DNA of 64,000 nt, from positions 120,195-184,194 of the forward strand of contig NZ_UAUI01000021.1 in assembly GCF_900455735.1 (NCBI RefSeq). The letters run 5' to 3'. Below, one piece after another: positions 1 to 9,689 of the stretch (position 1 is its first letter; each line of letters begins with the position of its first letter). Origin of the DNA: Rhodococcus wratislaviensis (lineage in GTDB: Bacteria; Actinomycetota; Actinomycetes; Mycobacteriales; Mycobacteriaceae). Both the position numbers and the translations under genes were made by a program. Under the pieces are notes generated by a model. It saw nothing but the letters and a program-made list of their open reading frames with translations. It did no database searches and was not told the DNA's origin.

Positions 1-392
1 CCCTTGCCGTCGTCGGCGCTGACCCGGACCTCCGCGCGGGCACGGTCCCCGTTGACCTCCGACGACTCGACGCCCTTCAGCGTGACCTCGCCTTCCCGGT
101 CCCGGAGCACCGACCGGTCGTCGGACCACGACGCGCAGACCAGCGTCTTCTGCAGATCGGCGTCGTCGTGGTTGTGGGCCTGGATGAAGTCGGCGACCGA
201 ACGGTTGATGCGGTCCGCTTCCGTGACGTTCTCGTCGGCGGGCGAGAGCCTGCTGGACACGACGATGGCGACCAGGATGACGACGATGACGGTGACGGCG
301 GCGATGAACGGCACCGCCGTGGTGCGCCGCGGATCCACCGGATCTTCGGTGCCTTCCGCGTCGCGCTGGGGCGATTCGCTCGAACCGGACAT
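1..392 (-). CDS. Membrane-anchored hypothetical protein (3' end cut off)
   Basis: The gene reads leftwards from ATG at 390-392 and runs off the window edge, so only about 130 residues are seen. A charged cytoplasmic N-terminus (about 27 residues) precedes one strongly hydrophobic segment (roughly residues 28-47, rich in V, I and A). After it comes an extracytoplasmic part containing NRSVADFIQAHN and LVCASWSDD. That layout resembles small actinobacterial anchored proteins with an NTF2/DUF4878-like outer domain, but this is inference. The function is unknown. It is divergent from fprA. Confidence 0.6.
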   Translation of the reverse strand, partial: MSGSSESPQRDAEGTEDPVDPRRTTAVPFIAAVTVIVVILVAIVVSSRLSPADENVTEADRINRSVADFIQAHNHDDADLQKTLVCASWSDDRSVLRDREGEVTLKGVESSEVNGDRARAEVRVSADDGK

Positions 393-542
393 GACTTCCC
401 TTCGATCTCGGCGTGGCCACGAGTGTATAGAGCAGCCCCTACAAATCGTGTTTGTGACCCCCCAAGACGAAGGCGACTACCCTCTACAGGCGTGCGTCCC
501 GAGAATGGGCTCTGCCCTGTCTGCCGCACCTCGGCCACCCGA

Positions 543-564
543 TTAGGCTGGGCTTAATTTAAGC
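543..564 (+). promoter_or_regulatory. Palindrome and weak IdeR-like sequence upstream of fprA
   Basis: A perfect inverted repeat, GCTTAA-T-TTAAGC, occupies 552-564. It overlaps a 19-base stretch from 543 that matches about 13 of 19 positions of the DtxR/IdeR consensus by eye. It lies about 45 bases before the fprA start. The symmetry is seen directly; a link to iron control of a ferredoxin reductase is speculative. Confidence 0.3.
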
Positions 565-606
565 TGAGGTTTCGTTGTCCGCCCATCAGAAGGTAGTTCG
601 CTCCAG

Positions 607-1998
607 ATGACTGATCAGACACGTCCGTTGCGCGTTGCGATCGTGGGTGCCGGCCCCGCCGGTATCTACGCAGCCGACGCTCTCATGAAATCCGATGCCG
701 CGTCTGACGGCGGGATCAGCATCGACCTCTTCGAGCGGATGCCTGCCCCCTTCGGTCTGATCCGGTACGGCGTCGCACCCGACCACCCGCGCATCAAGGG
801 CATCATCACCGCCCTGCACAAGGTGCTCGACAAGCCGTCGGTGCGCCTGCTGGGCAACATCGACTACGGCAGCGACATCACCCTCGAAGATCTGCACAAT
901 TTCTACGACGCGGTGATCTTCTCCACCGGCGCCAACGCCGACCGCGCCCTCAACATCCCGGGCATCGAACTGGACGGCAGCTACGGCGCCGCCGACTTCG
1001 TCTCCTGGTACGACGGCCACCCCGACGTCCCGCGCACCTGGCCTCTCGAGGCCGAGAAGGTCGCCGTCCTCGGTGTCGGCAACGTCGCCCTCGACATCGC
1101 CCGCGTCCTCGCCAAGACCGGCGACGAACTGCTGCCGACGGAGATCCCCGCCAACGTCTACGAGGGACTCAAGGGCAACAAGGCCGTCGAGGTCCACGTG
1201 TTCGGTCGCCGCGGACCCGCGCAGGCCAAGTTCACCCCCCTCGAGCTGCGTGAACTCGACCACTCGCCGACGATCGAGGTCATCGTCGACCCCGAGGACA
1301 TCGACTACGACGAGGGCTCCGAGCAGGCGCGCCGCAACTCCAAGCAGGTCGACATGGTCGCCAACACCCTGCAGGACTGGGCCATCCGCGACGTGGGCAA
1401 CCGTCCGCACAAGCTGTTCCTGCACTTCTTCGAATCGCCTACCGAGGTGCTCGGCGAAGACGGCAAGGTGGTCGGTCTGCGCACCGAGCGCACCCAGCTC
1501 GACGGCACCGGCAACGTCAAGGGCACCGGCAAGTTCAATGACTGGGACGTGCAGGCCGTGTACCGCGCGGTGGGTTACCTCTCGCAGAACATCGCCAAGC
1601 TCCCGTTCGACGAGCAGGCAGGCACCGTCCCGAACGAGGCCGGACGCGTCATCGCCGACGACTCCGCCGAGGGCAACGACCGGTTCATGCCCGCCACCTA
1701 CGTCACCGGCTGGATCAAGCGCGGCCCGGTCGGCCTGATCGGCCACACCAAGGGTGACGCCAACGAGACCGTCGCGAACCTGCTCGAGGACCGGTCCGGT
1801 TTCGCCGAGCCCGCCAACCCGTCCGAGGACGCGATCATCGACTTCCTCGAGGGCAAGCAGGTCCCGTACACCACCTGGCAGGGCTGGTACCGCCTCGACG
1901 CGCACGAGCGCAGCCTGGGCGAGCCCGAGGGCCGGGAGCGGATCAAGGTCGTCGAGCGCGAAGACATGCTCAAGGCCAGCGAGCCCGACAAGGCCTGA
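607..1998 (+). CDS. fprA: NADPH-ferredoxin/adrenodoxin-type reductase FprA
   Basis: This 463-residue protein has the layout of adrenodoxin reductase / mycobacterial FprA. The FAD dinucleotide motif GAGPAG is at residues 14-19 and the NADP motif GVGNVA at 156-161. The family landmarks GLIRYGVAPDHPRIK and GWIKRGPVGLIGHTKGDA are both present. The enzyme moves electrons from NADPH through FAD to small ferredoxins that serve P450s and other oxygenases in the cytosol. The length matches the family. The ATG at 607 leaves only a few residues before the FAD strand. A hairpin follows the stop codon, and the downstream TetR gene is convergent. Confidence 0.95.
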   Translation: MTDQTRPLRVAIVGAGPAGIYAADALMKSDAASDGGISIDLFERMPAPFGLIRYGVAPDHPRIKGIITALHKVLDKPSVRLLGNIDYGSDITLEDLHNFYDAVIFSTGANADRALNIPGIELDGSYGAADFVSWYDGHPDVPRTWPLEAEKVAVLGVGNVALDIARVLAKTGDELLPTEIPANVYEGLKGNKAVEVHVFGRRGPAQAKFTPLELRELDHSPTIEVIVDPEDIDYDEGSEQARRNSKQVDMVANTLQDWAIRDVGNRPHKLFLHFFESPTEVLGEDGKVVGLRTERTQLDGTGNVKGTGKFNDWDVQAVYRAVGYLSQNIAKLPFDEQAGTVPNEAGRVIADDSAEGNDRFMPATYVTGWIKRGPVGLIGHTKGDANETVANLLEDRSGFAEPANPSEDAIIDFLEGKQVPYTTWQGWYRLDAHERSLGEPEGRERIKVVEREDMLKASEPDKA

Positions 1999-2014
1999 TC
2001 TTCCGAATCGGTGT

Positions 2015-2044
2015 GAAGGGAACCTCCTGCGGGAGGTTCCCTTC
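2015..2044. terminator. Bidirectional hairpin terminator between fprA and the tetR gene
   Basis: A perfect 13-base-pair stem (GAAGGGAACCTCC at 2015-2027, its complement at 2032-2044) encloses a 4-base loop. It sits between two convergent stop codons. There is no U-tract, which is common for actinobacterial terminators. Confidence 0.75.
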
Positions 2045-2051
2045 CGTCGTC

Positions 2052-2621
2052 TCAGGCCAGGTGTGACGACAGCGCCCGCAACGCCGTGAGCAGTTCCTCG
2101 GCCGACATCGCGTGGTCGGGGTCGACCAGCCACTGCTCCGCGACGCCGAGCAGCAGCGCCTGGTACAGCGCGCCCAGCGTGTGCGCCCGGCCCGGCTCGA
2201 TGCCCGCGTCACCGAAGAGCTCGACCAACCCGTCGCGGGCATCGGCGGTCGACGCCACCAGGTTCTTTCTCAATTCCGGCAGGGAGTCCAGGTGCCCGAG
2301 CAGTTCGAACTGCAGCATCCACAACCGACGATGGGCGGTGAACGACTCGATGACACCGGTCCAGATGGCCTCGAACCGTTCCGTGGGACTCATGCCGGGT
2401 TCGATCTTCTTCGCGGCGGCCGTCGCGAGGTCGTCACCCCAGCGTGCCATCTCCCGGTACAGCGCGGCGTGGAGCAGCGTCTCCTTGGTGCCGAAGTGGT
2501 AGCCGATGGCCGCGAGGCTCACCCCGGATGCCGACGCGATGTCCCGGGCCGTCGTCCGCGAGTATCCCTTTTCGTACAGGCTGCGCGCGGCGCCGTCGAT
2601 CAGGTCTTCGCGATTTCCCAT
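2052..2621 (-). CDS. TetR-family transcriptional regulator
   Basis: The protein has 189 residues. An N-terminal TetR helix-turn-helix (about residues 5-50) carries the typical sequence TTARDIASASGVSLAAIGYHFGTKETLL. The alpha-helical ligand/dimer domain follows. It is divergent from the amidohydrolase gene at 2728, which could be its target; the 106-base gap contains the inverted repeat CGCGGA-CCGC-TCCGCG (2675-2690). On its own strand TAGGGT lies six bases before the ATG, so the message may be leaderless. The ligand is unknown. Confidence 0.85.
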   Translation of the reverse strand: MGNREDLIDGAARSLYEKGYSRTTARDIASASGVSLAAIGYHFGTKETLLHAALYREMARWGDDLATAAAKKIEPGMSPTERFEAIWTGVIESFTAHRRLWMLQFELLGHLDSLPELRKNLVASTADARDGLVELFGDAGIEPGRAHTLGALYQALLLGVAEQWLVDPDHAMSAEELLTALRALSSHLA

Positions 2622-2727
2622 GACCTCACCCTAATGAGCCTGAGACGTAGGTGTAGGACGCTCGTACCAGCACTCGCGGACCGCTCCGCGACTCGGCGTG
2701 TCCCCCGCACAAGGCAGGATGTAAGTC

Positions 2728-3483
2728 GTGTTTGACGCCCACGTTCACATCATCGACCCCCGGTTCCCGGTGGTCGAGAACCACGGCTACCTCCCGGAGC
2801 CGTTCACCATCGCCGACTACCGGGCGCGCACGGAAGGCTTCGGTGTGGACGGCGGCGCCGTCGTCACGGCCTCGTATCAGGGCACCGATCAGAACTACCT
2901 GAAGGCGGCGCTCGCGGAGCTCGGCCCCAGCTGGGTGGGCGTCACCCAGATGGAGCCCGACGCCACCGACGAGAGCATCCTCGAACTCGATCGCGCCGGG
3001 GTTCGCGCCGTCCGATTCAACCTCCGGCGCAGCGCGACCGACGTGAAACTCCTCACCAAGCAGGCCCTCCGTGCATACGAGCTGGCCGGCTGGCACGCCG
3101 AGTTCTACGTGGACGCCACGCTGCTGCTGTCGCTCGAGCCCGTGTTCGCCAAGCTGCCCGCGGTGTGCATCGACCACCTGGGGATGTCGACACGGGGTCT
3201 GCCGTACCTGCTCGACCTCGTCGACCGAGGAGTCCGGGTGAAGGCCACCGGGTTCGGGCGAACCACCATCGAGAACGTCGGCGACGTGCTGCGCAGGATC
3301 CACGCCGTCAACCCCGAGGCGCTGATGTTCGGTACCGACCTTCCGGGTAGCCGTTCCCGAAGAGTGTTCCAGGACAGCGATATCGACATCGTCGCGGACG
3401 CGGTGGGTGACGACTTCGACGCCGTCATGGGCGGCAACGCACGCGCCTGGTACCGCTGCGACACTCCCGGAGGAACCTGCTAG
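2728..3483 (+). CDS. Amidohydrolase-family (TIM-barrel) hydrolase
   Basis: The protein has 251 residues and starts with GTG, placed because the first barrel strand with its metal-binding HxH (FDAHVHIID, His5 and His7) follows at once and a purine-rich AAGGCAGGA lies upstream. The C-terminal landmark FGTDLPGSR supplies the conserved barrel aspartate. It belongs to the amidohydrolase_2 / 2-pyrone-4,6-dicarboxylate lactonase-like group that hydrolyses or decarboxylates cyclic or aromatic acids. The substrate cannot be read from sequence. It is divergent from the TetR gene. Confidence 0.75.
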   Translation: MFDAHVHIIDPRFPVVENHGYLPEPFTIADYRARTEGFGVDGGAVVTASYQGTDQNYLKAALAELGPSWVGVTQMEPDATDESILELDRAGVRAVRFNLRRSATDVKLLTKQALRAYELAGWHAEFYVDATLLLSLEPVFAKLPAVCIDHLGMSTRGLPYLLDLVDRGVRVKATGFGRTTIENVGDVLRRIHAVNPEALMFGTDLPGSRSRRVFQDSDIDIVADAVGDDFDAVMGGNARAWYRCDTPGGTC

Positions 3484-3498
3484 CACGTAGGCCCCTTG

Positions 3499-4260
3499 TC
3501 AACAGCCTTCCATCTGCACACTGTTCATCGACACCATCTCGGCCACCGGCGGCGTCTGCGGTTGCGACACCAGCCACGTGTTGTAGTTGTTCATCTCGTC
3601 GCAGTCGAGCTGTTCGCGGCGTTCCTGCCGCCGCTCACGCTGCCGATCGTCCATCTGGTCGTCATTCCGGTCGACGGCGATGCCGCCTGCGGTCGAACCG
3701 TTGGCCTGCCGTTCGAGCCCCCGGACGCCGTCGGCGGTCATGATCCAGCCGAGAGTGTAGTCGGCGCCGTCGCGGTTGGTGGCTGCCCGGAACATGCCCT
3801 CGTCGGCGCCGGCCGGGTGGGCAACGAACGCCTTGTCGGGCATACCCGGCGCGCTGACCTGCCCCGTCACGGTGCCGTCACTCATCGACGCGGTGAGGGT
3901 CGCTCCGTCCGGCGAGGACAGCGACGCCTTGTCGCCGTCCATGGTGCCGGTCATCCATGTCCACATCTGGTCTCCGTCGCACAGGAAGGCGATCATCTCG
4001 TCGCCGGACCTGGCCAGCGCGACGTACGCGTCGGATCCGTCGACCGAACCGACGTAGGTCGGCTCCATCTGCGGGGTCATCACGAAAGGTGACGGAACCT
4101 TCTCCATCATGTTCGACGCGGGCGCCGCTTCGCCGCTGCTCGTGGCGGCTGCGCTGGTCGTGCTCGGTGCCGCCGAGTCGGACGAGTCGTCGCCGCAGCC
4201 GCTCAGGGAGAGGGCCACGGCGGCGAGGGGCGCCAGGATCCAGGTCGTCTTCTTGTTCAC
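3499..4260 (-). CDS. Secreted lipoprotein of unknown function
   Basis: The protein has 253 residues. A type II signal peptide ends in the lipobox LSGC (Cys22), followed by a Ser/Ala/Thr-rich linker (about 24-48) typical of exported actinobacterial lipoproteins. The central part resembles a small beta-rich domain (VALARSGDEMIAFLCDGDQMWTW region). The C-terminal third has a highly charged stretch (DRQRERRQERREQ). It should be diacylated and anchored outside the cytoplasmic membrane. I do not recognise a family. Confidence 0.7.
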   Translation of the reverse strand: MNKKTTWILAPLAAVALSLSGCGDDSSDSAAPSTTSAAATSSGEAAPASNMMEKVPSPFVMTPQMEPTYVGSVDGSDAYVALARSGDEMIAFLCDGDQMWTWMTGTMDGDKASLSSPDGATLTASMSDGTVTGQVSAPGMPDKAFVAHPAGADEGMFRAATNRDGADYTLGWIMTADGVRGLERQANGSTAGGIAVDRNDDQMDDRQRERRQERREQLDCDEMNNYNTWLVSQPQTPPVAEMVSMNSVQMEGC

Positions 4261-4358
4261 GGCGTATTCCTCCGCTAGCCGGGAAGATCAACATCCGCAT
4301 TTCATCATCGCAGGTGGAGGACGCTTCTGGATACCCCTCGGCGACGATTTCGAACGAC

Positions 4359-4841
4359 CTACGTCGCGACCACCGCAGCCAGCCACACACCCGAGGCGAT
4401 CAGGGCGCCGAGCAGTTCGATCAGCATCGACAGTCCGACGGCCTTGCAGGCGTGCCACGTCGACGCCCACGCCCGGTTGTGCGCACGCAACCGGTACAGC
4501 TCGGCCACATACGTTCCCGCGATGAAGCCGAGGAACAATCCCACCACGGGAACGACGAAGAACCCCACGATCCCGGCCAGTCCGCCGACGATCAGCGACT
4601 TACCGGGAACCCCGGCCGTGCGCATCCGTTTACCGGGCCAGGTGTATTTGACGACGCCGCTGATCACGAGGAACACCGTTGCGACCGCGCACACCGTCCA
4701 CGCCGTCGCGCCGCCGGTCATGATGGCCCACACCAGGATTGCGGCGAAGATGAGGATGGTTCCGGGCAGGATCGGGATGACGATTCCGACGAGCCCGATG
4801 ATGACGGCCAGGCCGACGAGGAGTTCGGCGACCGGACTCAC
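4359..4841 (-). CDS. DUF456-like integral membrane protein
   Basis: The protein has about 160 residues and starts at GTG 4839-4841, overlapping the purT stop by the 4-base GTGA, so translation is probably coupled. It has four or five hydrophobic segments with small-residue hairpins such as [10 protein letters not shown] and [19 protein letters not shown], the hallmark of the DUF456 family. That family is membrane-embedded and of unknown role. Coupling to a purine gene does not by itself suggest a function. Confidence 0.7.
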   Translation of the reverse strand: MSPVAELLVGLAVIIGLVGIVIPILPGTILIFAAILVWAIMTGGATAWTVCAVATVFLVISGVVKYTWPGKRMRTAGVPGKSLIVGGLAGIVGFFVVPVVGLFLGFIAGTYVAELYRLRAHNRAWASTWHACKAVGLSMLIELLGALIASGVWLAAVVAT

Positions 4842-6049
4842 GCGACGGGCTCGACGCGGGATGCCGCCTCCCGCGCACGGCTGCGCGCGGTCTCGACGTC
4901 CGGTCCCGTGGACACGGCGACACCCATCCGTCTGCGCACGAAACTCTCGGGCTTGCCGAACAATCGCAGGTCCGTCTCGGGCACCGCCATCGCGTCGGCG
5001 ACGCCCTCGAAGCTGATCCCCGTGGCGTCGACGCCGCCGTAGATCACCGCGGACGCACCGGGTGTCGTGAGGGTGGTGTCGACGGGCAGGCCGAGGATGG
5101 CGCGGGCGTGCAGTTCGAACTCCGAGAGTCGTTGCGTCCGAAGGGTGACCAGCCCCGTGTCGTGCGGGCGCGGACTGACCTCCGAGAAGTACACGTCGTC
5201 GCCCTTCACGAACAGTTCCACACCGAAGATCCCGCGGCCGCCCAGCGCCGTGGTCACCTTCTCGGCCACCTCCCGCGACCGGGCGAGTGCCGCGTCGCTC
5301 ATCGGTTGCGGCTGCCACGACTCCACGTAGTCGCCCGAGTCCTGCAGGTGCCCGATGGGCTCGCAGAAGAAGGTGCCCACCTCGCCGTCGGAACCGATCG
5401 CCCGGACGGTGAGCTGGGTGATCTCGTAGTCGAAGTCGACGAACCCTTCCACGATGACGCGGCCGTGATTGATGCGGCCGCCCGCGAGCGCGTACTCCCA
5501 GGCCGTCTCGACGTCGCCGGCGTCGCGCACCGTCGACTGTCCCTTGCCGGACGACGACATCACCGGCTTGATCACGCAGGGAAAGCCGATGCGTTCGGTG
5601 GCCGCCCGGACCTCCTCGAGCGATTCGGCGAACTCGTAGGGCGACGTCGGCAGCCCCAGTTCCTCCGCCGCGAGGCGCCGGATCCCCTCACGGTTCATGG
5701 TCAGCTGCGTCGCCCGGGCGGTGGGGATGACCACCGCGGTGCCGCGCTCCTCGACCGTGGCCAGCGCGTCGGTGGCGATCGCCTCGATCTCGGGGACCAC
5801 GAAGTGCGGTCGTTCCTGCTCGACGAGACGCAACAGCGCGTCCGGGTCGCTCATGTCGATCGTGTGCGCGCGGTGCGCCACCTGGTGGCCCGGCGCATTG
5901 TCGTAGCGGTCGACGGCGATCACCTCCACCCCGAGCCGTTGGAGGGCGATGATCACTTCCTTGCCCAGCTCACCCGACCCGAGCAGCATCACGCGGGTCG
6001 CGCCTGCCGTCAGAGGTGTACCGAACCGTACGGGTGCCTGTTCACGCAT
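4838..6049 (-). CDS. purT: Formate-dependent phosphoribosylglycinamide formyltransferase PurT
   Basis: The protein has 403 residues. It is an ATP-grasp enzyme converting GAR, formate and ATP to formyl-GAR in purine biosynthesis, without folate. Landmarks are the N-terminal [13 protein letters not shown], the ATP-grasp part ([16 protein letters not shown]), and the C-terminal [17 protein letters not shown] motif. The start is the ATG at 6047-6049, directly before [19 protein letters not shown] lies seven bases upstream, suggesting a leaderless transcript. The downstream DUF456 gene overlaps its stop codon. Confidence 0.93.
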   Translation of the reverse strand: MREQAPVRFGTPLTAGATRVMLLGSGELGKEVIIALQRLGVEVIAVDRYDNAPGHQVAHRAHTIDMSDPDALLRLVEQERPHFVVPEIEAIATDALATVEERGTAVVIPTARATQLTMNREGIRRLAAEELGLPTSPYEFAESLEEVRAATERIGFPCVIKPVMSSSGKGQSTVRDAGDVETAWEYALAGGRINHGRVIVEGFVDFDYEITQLTVRAIGSDGEVGTFFCEPIGHLQDSGDYVESWQPQPMSDAALARSREVAEKVTTALGGRGIFGVELFVKGDDVYFSEVSPRPHDTGLVTLRTQRLSEFELHARAILGLPVDTTLTTPGASAVIYGGVDATGISFEGVADAMAVPETDLRLFGKPESFVRRRMGVAVSTGPDVETARSRAREAASRVEPVA

Positions 6050-6087
6050 GGTCACAACTATATGCGGGCACGGTTTCGCGCCGACGC

Positions 6088-6954
6088 CTACTTCAGCAGC
6101 CGCGACATCCGGCGGTCGGCGAGCACCTTGCCTCCGGTCTGACACGTCGCGCAGTACTGAAAAGACTTCTCCGCGAACGACACTTCCCGGACGGTGTCGC
6201 CGCAGACCGGACACGGGAGGCCGGTCCGGGCGTGAACCCGCATGCCGGATCGCTTCTCCCCCTTCAGCCGCGCCGCATCCTGGCCCAGCGACCTCTGGAC
6301 GGCATCGCTCAGCACGGACCGCATCGCGTCGTACAGCACGTGCACCTGGTCATCCGGCAGGGTGCGCGACGTGGCGAACGGGGAAATCTTTGCGGTGTGC
6401 AGGATTTCGTCGGAGTAGGCATTTCCGACCCCGGCGAGGAGCGACTGGTCGACGAGCGCATTCTTGATCCGCGCCGACGTCGTGGACAGCAGCGCGGCGA
6501 ACTCGGGTTCGGTGACGGCAAGCGCGTCGGGCCCCAGCCGGGCAATCCCCTCCACCTCCTGAGGGTCGTGCACCACCCACACCGCGAGCCGCTTCTTGGT
6601 GCCCGCCTCGGTCAGGTCGAACGCCGGCGTCGCGCCCTCCGGGGTGAAGAAGTGCACTCGCAGCGCCAGCGGGCCCTTCCCCGGCTTCGGCGGCGCCGCC
6701 GACGGGTTGTCGGTCCAGCGCAACCAGCCCCCACGCGACAGGTGTGTGACGAGCCACAACCCGGAGCAGTCGAGTGCGAGGTGTTTGCCGAACCGGGCTG
6801 CGCCCGTCACGTCGCGACCCTGCAGGTCGGTGATCGGGGGGTCGAACGTCTTCAGCACGCTCAGGGCCGCCACGTCCACTCGGCCGACGACCGCTCCCAC
6901 GGCGTGTTCACGCAGGAACTCGGCTAACGCCTCCACCTCGGGCAGCTCGGGCAT
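6088..6954 (-). CDS. Fpg/Nei-family DNA glycosylase/AP lyase
   Basis: The protein has 288 residues. It begins PELPEVE, with catalytic Pro2 and Glu3. Lys57 sits in the GKHL motif, and the C-terminal zinc finger has Cys248, Cys251, Cys268 and Cys271. It carries the helix-two-turn-helix motif [14 protein letters not shown]. It should excise oxidised bases and cleave AP sites during base excision repair. Whether it prefers 8-oxoguanine (MutM) or pyrimidines (Nei) is not settled; the long insert before [10 protein letters not shown] suggests an actinobacterial paralogue rather than the core mutM. TAGCCT lies six bases before the start. Confidence 0.88.
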   Translation of the reverse strand: MPELPEVEALAEFLREHAVGAVVGRVDVAALSVLKTFDPPITDLQGRDVTGAARFGKHLALDCSGLWLVTHLSRGGWLRWTDNPSAAPPKPGKGPLALRVHFFTPEGATPAFDLTEAGTKKRLAVWVVHDPQEVEGIARLGPDALAVTEPEFAALLSTTSARIKNALVDQSLLAGVGNAYSDEILHTAKISPFATSRTLPDDQVHVLYDAMRSVLSDAVQRSLGQDAARLKGEKRSGMRVHARTGLPCPVCGDTVREVSFAEKSFQYCATCQTGGKVLADRRMSRLLK

Positions 6955-7009
6955 GGTCCCAGGCTAACGGTAGGTGAGCGCCGAAGTGTGCTCCTCGACG
7001 CTTTCGCAC

Positions 7010-7750
7010 TCACCTGCGGAGGAGATAGGTGTCCATGATCCAGCCCTTGCGTTCGCGCAGTTCGGCGCGTACCCGCTGGATCTCGTCCTCGACCTCGCGC
7101 AGGCGACCCGAGATCAGCACCTCGTCGGGTGTGCCGAGGTAGGCACCCCACCAGATCTGGACGTTGTCGCCGGGGACCTGGGTGAACGTGCAGTGGGCGT
7201 CGAGCATGACCACCGCGTTGTCGACGCCGTCGGGCAGGCCCTCGGCCAGTCGCCTGCCGGTCGTGACGTGCACGGGTTCACCGATCCGGTTGAGCACGAT
7301 CCGGTGCTGCGCGGCCAGCGACTGCACGCTGGTGACGCCCGGGATCACCGAGTAGTCGAACGACACGTTGCCGCGGGCGAGCACCCGCTCGACGATCCGC
7401 AACGTGCTGTCGTAGAGAGACGGGTCACCCCAGACGAGGATCGCCCCGACCCCCGGCTCGGACGCGAACTCGGCCTCGAACAGTGCCGCCCGGCGCTCGT
7501 GCCAGTCGTCCACCACGCCCTCGTAGTCGGACGGCGTGCGGTCGCGGGGCGGATCGACGATGTCGACGACGCGGTGCGGGCCGGTGACGTGCTCTTCGAG
7601 GATCGTGGTGCGGAGATCGACGAGGTCCTGCTTCTCGTCGCCCTTGCCGATGACGAAGAACACATCGGCCTTGTTCATCGCCTTGATCGCCTGGACCGTC
7701 ACCTGGTCGGGGTCGCCGGCGCCGATGCCGATCACGAAGAGTTCACGCAT
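7010..7750 (-). CDS. cobF: Precorrin-6A synthase (deacetylating) CobF
   Basis: The protein has 246 residues of the tetrapyrrole methylase fold. Its N-terminus [21 protein letters not shown] is the SAM-binding signature, and [20 protein letters not shown] is the family-specific second motif. CobF methylates C1 of the corrin ring and releases acetate in aerobic cobalamin synthesis. TAGCCT lies six bases before the ATG, so the message may be leaderless. No other cob gene lies beside it; the cbiMNQO cobalt importer is 24 kb away. Confidence 0.88.
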   Translation of the reverse strand: MRELFVIGIGAGDPDQVTVQAIKAMNKADVFFVIGKGDEKQDLVDLRTTILEEHVTGPHRVVDIVDPPRDRTPSDYEGVVDDWHERRAALFEAEFASEPGVGAILVWGDPSLYDSTLRIVERVLARGNVSFDYSVIPGVTSVQSLAAQHRIVLNRIGEPVHVTTGRRLAEGLPDGVDNAVVMLDAHCTFTQVPGDNVQIWWGAYLGTPDEVLISGRLREVEDEIQRVRAELRERKGWIMDTYLLRR

Positions 7751-7836
7751 GGCGGCAGGCTATCGCCCGTGCGCCTTTCCGGTTGTTCCAGCTACCGAAA
7801 AGGCGCACGAGCGGGGAGCGCCTTAAACTGGACGCC

Positions 7837-8637
7837 GTGACTGTGCCGACCCCGTACGAAGACCTGCTCCGACTCGTCATGGACACGGGCACCCCGAAGG
7901 CAGACCGCACCGGGACCGGCACGAAGAGCGTCTTCGGTCATCAGATGCGCTGGAACCTCGCGGACGGGTTTCCGCTGGTCACCACGAAGAAGGTGCACCT
8001 CAAGTCGATCGTCTACGAACTGCTGTGGTTCCTGCGCGGCGACTCCAACGTGAAGTGGCTCCGGGACAACGGCGTCACGATCTGGGACGAGTGGGCGGAC
8101 GCGGACGGCGAACTGGGCCCGGTGTACGGCGTGCAGTGGCGCAGCTGGCCGACCCCGTCGGGCGAGCACATCGACCAGATCACCCAGACCATCGAGACGC
8201 TGAAGTCGAACCCGGACTCGCGCCGCATCATCGTGTCGGCGTGGAACGTGGGCGACATCCCGCAGATGGCGCTGGCGCCGTGCCACGCGTTCTTCCAGTT
8301 CTACGTCGCGGACGGCAAGCTGTCGTGCCAGCTGTACCAGCGCAGCGCCGACCTGTTCCTGGGCGTGCCGTTCAACATCGCGAGCTACGCGCTCCTCACC
8401 CACATGGTGGCGCAGCAGGCCGGGCTCGAACCGGGCGATTTCATCTGGACCGGCGGCGACTGCCACATCTACGACAATCACGTCGACCAGGTCACCGAGC
8501 AGTTGAGCCGGGAGCCGTTGCCGTACCCCACGCTGAAGTTGAACAAGCGGCACTCGATCTTCGACTACACCTTCGAGGACGTGGAAATCGTCGACTACCG
8601 GCACCATCCGGCGATCAAGGCGCCGGTGGCCGTCTAG
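7837..8637 (+). CDS. thyA: Thymidylate synthase ThyA
   Basis: The protein has 266 residues. It makes dTMP from dUMP using methylene-tetrahydrofolate. Visible landmarks include [19 protein letters not shown], the active-site cysteine in [12 protein letters not shown], and [21 protein letters not shown]. The GTG start at 7837 gives the usual length and has TAAACT seven bases before it. An upstream in-frame ATG at 7783 would add 18 unconserved residues. The last base of its stop codon is the first base of the folA start. Confidence 0.95.
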   Translation: MTVPTPYEDLLRLVMDTGTPKADRTGTGTKSVFGHQMRWNLADGFPLVTTKKVHLKSIVYELLWFLRGDSNVKWLRDNGVTIWDEWADADGELGPVYGVQWRSWPTPSGEHIDQITQTIETLKSNPDSRRIIVSAWNVGDIPQMALAPCHAFFQFYVADGKLSCQLYQRSADLFLGVPFNIASYALLTHMVAQQAGLEPGDFIWTGGDCHIYDNHVDQVTEQLSREPLPYPTLKLNKRHSIFDYTFEDVEIVDYRHHPAIKAPVAV

Positions 8638-9143
8638 TGGCGGCGCGGCAGGTCAAGCTGGTCTGGGCCCAAGGCGTCGGCGGCGTCATCGGCCTCGACA
8701 ACACGATCCCGTGGCACGTCCCCGAGGACATGGCGTATTTCAAGAAGGTGACGCAGGGCCACCCCGTGATCATGGGCCGCAGAACGTGGGACTCGCTGCC
8801 CCCGAGATTCCGGCCCCTGCCCGGGCGGCGCAACATCGTGATCAGCCGTCAGCCCGACTGGACCGCGGACGGGGCCGAGTCCGCCGACGGGATCGACTCG
8901 GCGCTCGCGCTCACCGACGAGGACGTCTGCATCATCGGCGGCGCCCAGATCTACACGGCGGCAATGCCGCTCGCCACCCACCTGCTGGTCTCCGAGATCG
9001 ACGTCACGATCGACGGCGACGCCTGGGCACCCCCGATCGACGACTCCTGGCACGCACAGGACACCGGCGAGTGGCGCACGTCGGAGAAGAACGGCACCCG
9101 GTACCGGTGGATCACCTACACCCGGGCATTACCTGCGAGGTAA
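8637..9143 (+). CDS. folA: Dihydrofolate reductase FolA
   Basis: The protein has 168 residues. It regenerates tetrahydrofolate using NADPH, the natural partner of ThyA. Family motifs are WAQGVGGVIGLDNTIPWHVPEDMAYF, VIMGRRTWDSLP, and CIIGGAQIYTAAM. The GTG start at 8637 shares one base with the thyA stop (TAGTG), so the two genes are almost certainly translated from one message. Confidence 0.93.
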   Translation: MAARQVKLVWAQGVGGVIGLDNTIPWHVPEDMAYFKKVTQGHPVIMGRRTWDSLPPRFRPLPGRRNIVISRQPDWTADGAESADGIDSALALTDEDVCIIGGAQIYTAAMPLATHLLVSEIDVTIDGDAWAPPIDDSWHAQDTGEWRTSEKNGTRYRWITYTRALPAR

Positions 9144-9215
9144 TTGAGAGCATTCGGCTTCGGCCCGAGTCTGAGTGACGTACCCGTTCACTCGTCTCAC
9201 GTGAGGACCGCCGCC

Positions 9216-9614
9216 ATGATCGCCGCACTCGAAACCCACACCGCACTCTCCCCACTGCGCCTCGCCCTCCGCGTCGACGCCGTCGTCACCGGCGCCAACG
9301 GGGTCGCCTACCTCGCCGCCGCCACCGTGCTCGACGACGTCCTCGGCCCGACTGCCGGTTTCCTTCGTGCCATCGGCGTCTTCCTGCTCGTCTTCACCGC
9401 CGGGGTGTGGGCGGTGAGCGTGCCCGACCGTCCCGCGCCGGCCGCAGTGGACGCCGTCGTCCTCGCGAACGTCGTCTGGGTGGGCGCGAGCGTGGCTCTG
9501 GTGCTGACGGAGTGGCAGCACCTCACCACCGTCGGGGTCGTCTGGGTGCTGCTGCAGGCCGTGGTGGTCGGCGCGTTCGCCGCAGCCCAGGGCGGGGCCC
9601 TCACCCGGCGCTGA
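9216..9614 (+). CDS. Small integral membrane protein
   Basis: The protein has 132 residues with about four hydrophobic helices (around residues 20-40, 45-65, 75-95 and 100-120). The start is the ATG at 9216, with GTGAGGA eleven bases upstream. The helix pattern resembles small conserved actinobacterial membrane proteins, but I cannot name a function. It follows folA closely and is followed by a strong hairpin. Confidence 0.6.
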   Translation: MIAALETHTALSPLRLALRVDAVVTGANGVAYLAAATVLDDVLGPTAGFLRAIGVFLLVFTAGVWAVSVPDRPAPAAVDAVVLANVVWVGASVALVLTEWQHLTTVGVVWVLLQAVVVGAFAAAQGGALTRR

Positions 9615-9633
9615 CCGGCACCCCCTTTGCCGC

Positions 9634-9667
9634 CGCACCGTTACCCCATTCGACGGGTGACGGTGCG
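9634..9667. terminator. Hairpin after the small membrane-protein gene
   Basis: Arms at 9634-9646 and 9655-9667 pair over 13 positions with one G-U wobble, around an 8-base loop. It lies 20 bases after a stop codon and just before the cupin gene, so it is most likely a transcription terminator. Confidence 0.6.
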
Positions 9668-9689
9668 CGCAGTGGTTCATACTCACCTC

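Noticed and set aside
586..2133. Long open frame (515 codons) antisense to fprA
   Set aside because: It mirrors the fprA codons, with composition typical of a GC-rich shadow frame and no recognisable domain. Similar shadows oppose many genes.
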